From Chloroflexota bacterium (GTDB lineage Bacteria; Chloroflexota; Anaerolineae; B4-G1; SLSP01): 5,635 nucleotides of DNA. The notes under the pieces were generated by a model. The model was not told where the DNA came from, did no database searches, and worked only from the letters and a program-made list of their open reading frames with translations. The stretch lies in the NCBI GenBank assembly GCA_022707665.1, contig JAKJAE010000193.1, positions 248 to 5,882 on the forward strand, written 5' to 3'. Position numbers and translations under genes: made by a program. The stretch's first letter is position 1. The number at the start of each line of letters is the position of its first letter. This document shows, piece by piece, positions 1-3,900 of the stretch.

Positions 1-302
1 AGGGCGACAGCATCGTCTGCGTAGCCGATAGGAAAGAGAAAGTCGGGAAGCAGATCGATCGGCGAAACGACGTAGGCGGTCACAGCAGCCAATTCCAGCT
101 TGGTCTGACCACTGATGCGTGGATCACGCAACAGACGCAGAACCAGTGCGAAGAAGTCCGGTACTACCAGGACGACCTTCGCGATCGGACCGCCCAGGCT
201 GCCCCGCTGGTCAAACCACCGGGTGATTCTCCGGCGCAGCCGCGTGTAGAAACGCTCTGCGCGCTCGAGGTCGACCTCGGCCTGCACTTCAGGTGATGCC
301 AT
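1..302 (-). CDS. DUF1232 (YkvA-like) family protein, partial (C-terminus off the left edge)
   Basis: The reading frame starts at ATG 302-300 and stays open to base 1, giving 100 complete codons. An AAGGAA ribosome binding site sits a few bases upstream of the ATG. Residues 80-87 read SPIDLLPD and residues 93-97 read GYADD. Together these form the hallmark of the DUF1232 domain, a short segment found in small, often membrane-associated bacterial proteins of unknown biochemical role. Before it lie a basic, arginine-rich stretch (residues 21-28) and a hydrophobic stretch (residues 43-58), which would suit association with the membrane surface. The stop codon is outside the window, so the full length is unknown. 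The gene follows the C_GCAxxG_C_C gene on the same strand after a 68-base gap without a visible terminator, so co-transcription is likely. Family assignment is good; function is unknown. Confidence 0.85.
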   Translation of the reverse strand, partial: MASPEVQAEVDLERAERFYTRLRRRITRWFDQRGSLGGPIAKVVLVVPDFFALVLRLLRDPRISGQTKLELAAVTAYVVSPIDLLPDFLFPIGYADDAVA

Positions 303-370
303 TTTCAGTTCCTTTCGCTGCCTCATCGGAGCGTGGATCGGCTCCGCCGGGCGATTCCGGCACTGCGGAC

Positions 371-823
371 CTAGGCGCCCTCGTCGATCAGGCCAGCGTC
401 GGCAAGAAGATCATACAGCATCGCCACGACCTGGCCCACCAGGACGGCGCAGCTTCCCAGCCCGCCCTCGTTCTTAATCACCGTCGCCCGGATGGTCTCG
501 CAGCGCGTGATGCCATAGGCCTCGACGAAGCGACGCCGGAACTCGGCGACCAGGGCCATGAGCTTTTGATCATCAACGATCGTGGTGCGACCCAGAGCCG
601 CGCCGAGGACCATCACGCCGCCCGCCAGCGCGCCGCATAGGTCAGCTTGTGTCCCCCCGACGCCGCCAGCAAAGCCTGTGGCCAGGCGCGGGTATGTGGG
701 GTCCCAGGGCTGTCTCACGTGGGGTCCCAGCGTCATCAACACTGCCTCCGAGCAGTGGTAGCCCTCGCGTAACCGGGCCTCGCCCTCGCGGGCCAGCCTC
801 TCACGCAGATCCGTCTTCGTCAC
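371..823 (-). CDS. C_GCAxxG_C_C family protein (conserved cysteine protein)
   Basis: This 150-residue protein matches the C_GCAxxG_C_C family, named after its cysteine pattern. The sequence shows an N-terminal HCSEAVL (Cys24), a glycine-rich FAGGVGGT turn (51-58), the central CGALAGG box (Cys63), Cys108 in ITRCETI and Cys125 in GSCAVLV. The spaced cysteines suggest a metal or redox cofactor site. The family is common in anaerobes and has no firmly established reaction. The length is normal for the family. The start is GTG at 823-821, supported by AAGAAGG eight bases upstream (838-832). A stronger-looking AGGAG at 854-850 has only an ATC codon at suitable spacing, and it lies before the predicted transcription start. 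The gene is divergent from metG and first in a probable operon with the DUF1232 gene. Family assignment is confident; function is not. Confidence 0.88.
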   Translation of the reverse strand: MTKTDLRERLAREGEARLREGYHCSEAVLMTLGPHVRQPWDPTYPRLATGFAGGVGGTQADLCGALAGGVMVLGAALGRTTIVDDQKLMALVAEFRRRFVEAYGITRCETIRATVIKNEGGLGSCAVLVGQVVAMLYDLLADAGLIDEGA

Positions 824-855
824 TATCGCAGCCTTCTTGATATCACTTCTCCTGC

Positions 856-884
856 AAGGTAAACCCGTTTTGCTTGTGCGTCAA
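856..884 (-). promoter_or_regulatory. Predicted sigma-70 promoter for the C_GCAxxG_C_C / DUF1232 operon
   Basis: On the minus strand a TTGACG -35 box (884-879, five of six consensus bases) is followed by a 17-base spacer and a weaker TACCTT -10 box (861-856). Transcription would begin near 849, about 26 bases before the GTG start. It points away from the metG leader promoter, about 60 bases away. This is predicted from sequence only. Confidence 0.5.
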
Positions 885-936
885 CTGCGGGCTTCGCGGA
901 TCTGATGGGGTAGGTGTGCACGGCTGTGCGATCCCG

Positions 937-945
937 TGCTATAAT
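937..945 (+). promoter_or_regulatory. Extended -10 promoter of the metG leader
   Basis: The bases TGC directly precede a perfect TATAAT (940-945), giving the extended -10 form TGnTATAAT, which can work without a good -35 box. The best -35 candidate, TGCACG at 917-922 with a 17-base spacer, is weak. Transcription would begin near 951-953, only about 15 bases before the leader-peptide ATG. The whole attenuator region therefore lies inside the transcript. Confidence 0.7.
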
Positions 946-965
946 GATGACAAGGATGTGATGAG

Positions 966-1055
966 ATGAACGCTTACACGCCCGTCAGGACCTCCATGAT
1001 GATGCGTAGGGCCATGGTGATGAGCCATGGCCATGGTGCGTTGGGGAGGGACTGA
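966..1055 (+). CDS. Methionine-rich leader peptide of metG (29 codons)
   Basis: This short ORF starts at ATG 966 and ends at TGA 1053-1055. AAGGA at 952-956 sits nine bases upstream as a ribosome binding site. Of 29 residues six are Met. Besides the initiator, Met occupies positions 11, 12, 13, 17 and 19, including three tandem ATG codons at 996-1004. This clustering of the amino acid used by the downstream enzyme is the signature of leader peptides in ribosome-mediated attenuation, such as trpL or pheM before pheST. The stop codon lies just past a G-rich RNA segment (1043-1050) that can pair with the terminator stem, where a terminating ribosome would mask it. The peptide itself probably has no function beyond sensing charged tRNA-Met. 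The ORF and codons are seen directly; the regulatory role is inferred. A chance small ORF is the alternative, but the ribosome site, Met cluster and terminator together make that unlikely. Confidence 0.8.
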   Translation: MNAYTPVRTSMMMRRAMVMSHGHGALGRD

Positions 1056-1090
1056 GCGAGCGACGCTCAGGTGAGTTCGATCACGTGCAG

Positions 1091-1115
1091 GCGCCTCCCA
1101 TAGGGAGGCGCTTTT
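1091..1115 (+). terminator. metG: Intrinsic terminator within the metG leader (attenuator)
   Basis: A perfect nine-base-pair stem, GCGCCTCCC (1091-1099) with GGGAGGCGC (1103-1111), closes a three-base loop and is followed directly by TTTT (1112-1115). It lies before metG on the same strand, 14 bases upstream of the metG Shine-Dalgarno sequence. It would therefore cut off metG transcription unless overridden. No annotated gene ends just before it apart from the leader peptide, which supports a regulatory role. Confidence 0.85.
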
Positions 1116-1141
1116 CGTTGTCAGCTAAGGGAGGAAATGCT

Positions 1142-2719
1142 ATGGATGAGTTCACTTACATCACCACACCGATCTACTATGTGAACGACGAGCCGCATCT
1201 GGGCCATGCCTATACCACTGTCCTGGCCGATGTGCTGGCCCGGTTTGCGCGGCTGAGGGGGACGCCCACCTTCTTTCTCACCGGGACCGATGAGCACGGG
1301 CAGAAGGTCGAGCGCTCGGCCCGGGAACACGGCATCACGCCGCAGGAACAGGCCGACGCCACGGTCGTGCGCTTCCAGGAAACGTGGCAGCGATTGCACA
1401 TCAGGCACGACGACTTCATTCGCACAACGGAGGCCCGTCACATCCGCGTCGTGGAGTCGGCACTGCAGGCGCTCTGGGACAAGGGCGAGATCTACGCAGG
1501 CTCCTATGAGGGCTGGTACTGCGTGCCTGACGAGCGTTACTGGACCGCCAAAGACGTGGCCGATGGCCTCTGCCCTGATTGTGGCCGTCCTGTCGAGCGC
1601 CTATCCGAGAAGAACTACTTCTTCAGGATGAGCGCCCATCAGGACTGGCTCGTGGCATATGTCGAGGCACACCCGGATTTCATTCGCCCCGAGTCGCGGC
1701 GCAACGAGGTGCTGGGCTTCCTCCGCCAGCCCCTTGGCGACCTGTGCATCAGTCGTCCTGCCGAGCGCCTGTCGTGGGGTATCCGCTTGCCCTTCGATCC
1801 GGACTACGTCACCTACGTCTGGTTCGACGCTCTACTCAACTACGTCACTGCAGCCCTGGGACCTCAGGCTGTGTTGCCCGAGGGGATTTCAGACTGGGGT
1901 GGGGGGCTTCTGCGGTCCGATGCCCGATTTGCCACTCTCTGGCCTCGATGCGTGCATCTCATTGGCAAAGATATCCTGACGACGCACGCCGTCTACTGGC
2001 CCACGATGCTTCACGCGCTCGGCCTGCCCCAACCGCGGATGATTTTCGCTCACGGTTGGTGGAACGTCGAGGGGATCAAGATGTCGAAGTCACTTGGCAA
2101 CGTCGTCAGGCCGCTGGACCTTGCCAACGTTTACGGCGTGGATGCTTTCCGCTACTTCCTGATGCGAGAGATGACGCCGGGCCGTGATGCGAGTTTCACG
2201 CCGGACCTGATCGAGGCGCGCTACCGGTCTGACCTGGCCAATGACCTTGGCAACCTCCTGAGTCGCCTTGTCGCGATGACGGGGCGCTACTGTGAGGGTC
2301 GCATCCCAGCGCCTGCGACGGAAACGGACGCTGAACGGGCGCTGCGAGCCCAGGTCGAGGGGATCAGCGAGCCGGTGTTTGAGGCTATCGAGAGATTGGC
2401 GGTCAATGACGCTCTGGGGATTGTGATGGACCTGGTCGGTGCCACGAATCGCTACCTGGAGGCCACCGCACCCTGGACGCGTGCCAAGGCGGGCGAAACC
2501 GGGCGCGTTCACACGATTCTGTACACCGGCGCCGAGGCACTGCGGGTGGCATCGGTGTTGCTCAGCCCCGTGCTGCCAGAGCGAATGGCCGTGCTCCAGC
2601 GGTCTCTCGGTTGCGAACCGAGAGATCCACGGCGAGCGGACCTGGTGTTGGGATTGCTGACTCCCGGCACCGCCGTGGTTCCGGGCGAGCCCCTGTTCCC
2701 GAAGGACGTGACCGCCTAG
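1142..2719 (+). CDS. metG: Methionyl-tRNA synthetase
   Basis: This 525-residue cytoplasmic class I synthetase attaches methionine to tRNA-Met using ATP, supplying both initiation and elongation. The catalytic Rossmann fold opens with TPIYYVND and the HIGH-type motif HLGH (19-22). TGTDEHG follows, then YVWFDAL near 225-231, the HGWWNVEG segment and a perfect KMSKS loop (313-317). The connective-peptide region carries CVPD (127-130) and CPDC (144-147), so one of the usual four zinc ligands is Asp rather than Cys. The C-terminal third is the helical anticodon-binding domain. There is no appended Arc1p-like tRNA-binding domain, so this is the short form. ATG 1142 is chosen because AAGGGAGG (1127-1134) lies seven bases upstream and the protein then starts in register with the family. 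The frame extends to GTG 1085, but that lies before the terminator hairpin. Expression is probably controlled by the Met leader-peptide attenuator. Confidence 0.97.
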   Translation: MDEFTYITTPIYYVNDEPHLGHAYTTVLADVLARFARLRGTPTFFLTGTDEHGQKVERSAREHGITPQEQADATVVRFQETWQRLHIRHDDFIRTTEARHIRVVESALQALWDKGEIYAGSYEGWYCVPDERYWTAKDVADGLCPDCGRPVERLSEKNYFFRMSAHQDWLVAYVEAHPDFIRPESRRNEVLGFLRQPLGDLCISRPAERLSWGIRLPFDPDYVTYVWFDALLNYVTAALGPQAVLPEGISDWGGGLLRSDARFATLWPRCVHLIGKDILTTHAVYWPTMLHALGLPQPRMIFAHGWWNVEGIKMSKSLGNVVRPLDLANVYGVDAFRYFLMREMTPGRDASFTPDLIEARYRSDLANDLGNLLSRLVAMTGRYCEGRIPAPATETDAERALRAQVEGISEPVFEAIERLAVNDALGIVMDLVGATNRYLEATAPWTRAKAGETGRVHTILYTGAEALRVASVLLSPVLPERMAVLQRSLGCEPRDPRRADLVLGLLTPGTAVVPGEPLFPKDVTA

Positions 2720-2753
2720 AGGCGGGGCAGAGCTGCGCAGTACACCGGAAGAA

Positions 2754-2781
2754 GAGGGGAAGGCCCTGGGCCTTCCCCCTC
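2754..2781. terminator. Bidirectional terminator hairpin between metG and the ybaK-like gene
   Basis: A ten-base-pair stem, GGGGAAGGCC (2756-2765) with GGCCTTCCCC (2769-2778), closes a CTG loop between two convergent genes. It lies 36 bases after the metG stop and 17 bases after the stop of the minus-strand gene. The minus-strand side continues into a TC-rich tract with scattered T pairs. The plus-strand side lacks a clear T-run, so termination of metG may be weaker. Confidence 0.65.
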
Positions 2782-2795
2782 AGATGTTGGCGGTT

Positions 2796-3266
2796 CTAGT
2801 CCCAGCCTTTGCAGACATCAATCCACGCCGTGTACGTGGAGTATCGCTCCAGCTCCGGGATGGTGAGTTCGATGGCGCTGTTGCCGCTGCCACAAGCGGG
2901 AAAGACGGTCTCGAACCGCTGCAACGATCGATCCAGGTACACCGTCACGCCCTCGTTGAGCGCAAAGGGACAGATGCCACCGACCGCGTGGCCGATGAGG
3001 CTCACGGCTTCGTCAGGTGTGAGCATGCGGGCTTTCGTCCCGAACTGGGCCTTGTATTTGGGATTGTCGATTTTGGCATCGCCAGCCGCCACGATCAGGA
3101 TAGGCTGGCCATCGATCATGAACGAAAGCGTCTTGGCGATCCTCCGGGGCTCGCACTTCAGCGCCGCGGCTGCCAGCTCGACGGTGGCACTCGACACCTC
3201 GAACTCCTGAATCCGCTCTGCGAGGCCAAACTGCTCGAAATACGCCTTAACCTGTTCAATTGCCAT
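2796..3266 (-). CDS. YbaK/EbsC-family aminoacyl-tRNA deacylase (trans-editing protein)
   Basis: This 156-residue single-domain protein matches the YbaK/prolyl-tRNA-synthetase-associated editing fold, whose members hydrolyse mischarged aminoacyl-tRNA in the cytoplasm. Landmarks are SSATVELAA (25-33), RIAKTLSF with Lys45 (42-49; the equivalent Lys in characterised YbaK proteins is important for deacylation), VGGICPFAL (95-103) and the glycine loop CGSGN (125-129). The domain fills the whole protein, as in freestanding YbaK, ProX and EbsC. Substrate cannot be read from the sequence: YbaK proper clears Cys-tRNA-Pro, while related subfamilies act on Ala-, Ser- or Thr-mischarged tRNAs. ATG 3266-3264 is preferred because it gives the usual family N-terminus, with AAAGG ten bases upstream. 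An in-frame GTG six codons earlier (3284) with GGGAG before it is possible. The gene converges on metG and lies downstream of two tRNA-Ser genes on the same strand, separated from them by a terminator. Confidence 0.92.
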   Translation of the reverse strand: MAIEQVKAYFEQFGLAERIQEFEVSSATVELAAAALKCEPRRIAKTLSFMIDGQPILIVAAGDAKIDNPKYKAQFGTKARMLTPDEAVSLIGHAVGGICPFALNEGVTVYLDRSLQRFETVFPACGSGNSAIELTIPELERYSTYTAWIDVCKGWD

Positions 3267-3425
3267 TAGGTTCGGACCTTTCACCGGGGACTCTCCCCGA
3301 GCGACAGGGCACGCTCGGGCCGCTCCACAGTCTACTCAGATCGCCCAGTCGGAAAAGGCACTGGCGCGTGAGGGAGCCGACAACGCCACAGCGGGGTTCT
3401 GGAGGTGCGCGCATTGGGTTCAGGC
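3267..3425 (-). other. Intergenic leader of the ybaK-like gene
   Basis: No gene is visible here. On the minus strand two inverted repeats lie shortly before the coding start: CGAGCG (3317-3312) with CGCTCG (3303-3298), and CGGGGA (3299-3294) with TCCCCG (3290-3285). They share two bases, so both cannot fully form together. No convincing promoter is seen. A TAGACT at 3334-3329 is at best a weak -10 candidate without a good -35 box. Confidence 0.35.
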
Positions 3426-3463
3426 AAACAAAAGGGACACAGCCGATGTATTGACTGTGTCCC
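3426..3463 (-). terminator. Intrinsic terminator of the tRNA-Ser transcription unit
   Basis: On the minus strand, GGGACACAG (3463-3455) pairs perfectly with CTGTGTCCC (3442-3434) over a 12-base loop and is followed by TTTTGTTT (3433-3426). It begins five bases after the CCA end of tRNA-Ser(GCU). This ends the tRNA transcript and separates it from the ybaK-like gene. Confidence 0.9.
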
Positions 3464-3467
3464 ACTC

Positions 3468-3559
3468 TGGCGGAGAGGCAGGGATTCGAACCCTGGGTGG
3501 AGTTTAACCCCCACAACTGCTTAGCAGGCAGCCCCAATCGTCCACTCTGGCACCTCTCC
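3468..3559 (-). tRNA. serT-GCU: tRNA-Ser (anticodon GCU), 3' CCA encoded
   Basis: The minus strand folds into a complete class II tRNA that reads AGC and AGU serine codons. The acceptor stem pairs GGAGAGG (3559-3553) with CCTCTCC (3478-3472). The anticodon loop CTGCTAA gives anticodon GCT. A long variable arm, typical of serine tRNAs, precedes a T-arm with CAGGG, TTCGAAT and CCCTG. The discriminator is G, as expected for serine, and CCA (3470-3468) is encoded in the gene. It lies 43 bases downstream of tRNA-Ser(UGA) on the same strand and directly before a terminator. The gene symbol is a descriptive label. Confidence 0.96.
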
Positions 3560-3602
3560 AAATTTAGTTGTCAAACTGCCCGTCTGCCCAGCCCCGATCA
3601 GG

Positions 3603-3689
3603 CGGAGGGAGTGGGATTCGAACCCACGGTGACTTTACAGCCACTACGGTTTTCAAGACCGCCGCCATCGTCCGCTCGGCCATCCCTCC
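3603..3689 (-). tRNA. serT-UGA: tRNA-Ser (anticodon UGA), CCA not encoded
   Basis: The minus strand forms a second class II tRNA. The acceptor stem pairs GGAGGGA (3689-3683) with TCCCTCC (3610-3604). The D-stem is GCC/GGC. The anticodon stem-loop carries CTTGAAA, giving anticodon TGA, which reads UCA and by wobble other UCN serine codons. A long variable arm and a T-arm with GTGGG, TTCGAAT and CCCAC follow. The discriminator is G (3603). The next genomic bases are CCT, so the CCA end must be added by tRNA nucleotidyltransferase. It is the first gene of the two-tRNA unit and lies about 50 bases downstream of the predicted transcription start. The gene symbol is a descriptive label. Confidence 0.96.
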
Positions 3690-3739
3690 ATGGCTCTGAC
3701 GCAGCGCGTTGGAACGCGGCGCTCCGGAACGCGACGCGG

Positions 3740-3767
3740 AGTATACCATGCGCGCGCGCATTGTCAA
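3740..3767 (-). promoter_or_regulatory. Strong sigma-70 promoter of the tRNA-Ser unit, with a palindromic (GC)n spacer
   Basis: On the minus strand a perfect TTGACA (3767-3762) is separated by 16 bases from TATACT (3745-3740). The bases after the -10 box are very GC-rich, the kind of discriminator seen in stringently controlled stable-RNA promoters. The spacer is almost entirely the perfect 14-base palindrome ATGCGCGCGCGCAT (3748-3761). Transcription would start near 3733, leaving a short leader to be trimmed from the first tRNA. Confidence 0.85.
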
Positions 3768-3798
3768 CGCGATCGACGCCCTGGCATCGCGAGCTTGG

Positions 3799-3827
3799 TT
3801 GCAATGTTAGGCCTTAGTCTGTACAAT
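3799..3827 (+). promoter_or_regulatory. ppk1: Sigma-70 promoter of ppk1
   Basis: TTGCAA (3799-3804) and TACAAT (3822-3827) are separated by the optimal 17 bases. Transcription would start near 3834, giving a leader of about 67 bases before the ppk1 ATG. Its -35 box lies 31 bases from that of the divergent tRNA-Ser promoter, so the two promoters may affect each other. I see no convincing PhoB box. Confidence 0.75.
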
Positions 3828-3900
3828 GGGAAGCATAGACGCTGCGGATGCCGGGGGACGTCCACCGCGCACACGACATTGTCGGTCGAAGGAGCCCTGG

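Larger units (their letters stand above)
951..1115 (+). promoter_or_regulatory. Predicted methionine-responsive transcription attenuator (metG leader RNA)
   Basis: The leader contains four segments in the trp-type order. Segment 1 is CCUCC at 991-995, within the peptide ORF just before the Met cluster. Segment 2 is GGGAGG at 1044-1049, just before the peptide stop. Segment 3 is CCUCCC at 1094-1099, and segment 4 is GGGAGG at 1103-1108. Segments 1:2, 2:3 and 3:4 can each pair, but not together. Pairing 1:2 gains GUC 984-986 with GAC 1050-1052. Pairing 2:3 gains CUG 1052-1054 with CAG 1088-1090. Further hairpins are 1011-1017/1025-1031 and 1052-1058/1064-1070. A ribosome stalled at 996-1022 would leave segment 2 free to capture segment 3 and prevent termination. 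One reaching the stop at 1053 would cover segment 2 and let the terminator form. The pairings are read by eye and not folded by software. No T-box motif is visible. Confidence 0.72.

Noticed and set aside
826..854. Non-standard ATC start for the C_GCAxxG_C_C gene behind AGGAG at 854-850
   Set aside because: The GTG at 823 has its own AAGAAGG at good spacing, and the AGGAG lies before the predicted transcription start.
1085..1141. Upstream GTG extension of the metG reading frame (19 extra residues)
   Set aside because: The extension would be encoded by the terminator hairpin itself, has no ribosome site, and lies before the family's normal N-terminus. ATG 1142 has a strong Shine-Dalgarno.
946..1141. 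T-box or SAM riboswitch upstream of metG
   Set aside because: The conserved T-box antiterminator sequence and a long specifier-stem leader are absent, and the roughly 165-base leader has no recognisable SAM-riboswitch core. The Met-rich ORF explains the leader better.
1579..2187. Plus-strand ORF of 202 codons in another frame of metG
   Set aside because: It lies entirely inside the MetRS coding region, whose motifs are intact in the other frame, and its translation resembles no family.
3256..3817. Several short ORFs across the tRNA-Ser region on both strands
   Set aside because: They cross the two complete tRNA genes, their terminator and promoter, so they cannot be real proteins.
3874..3884. 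Inverted repeat CGACA-T-TGTCG before the ppk1 ribosome site as an operator
   Set aside because: The arms are only five bases long with a one-base centre. Chance occurrence is likely, and no known regulator motif matches.
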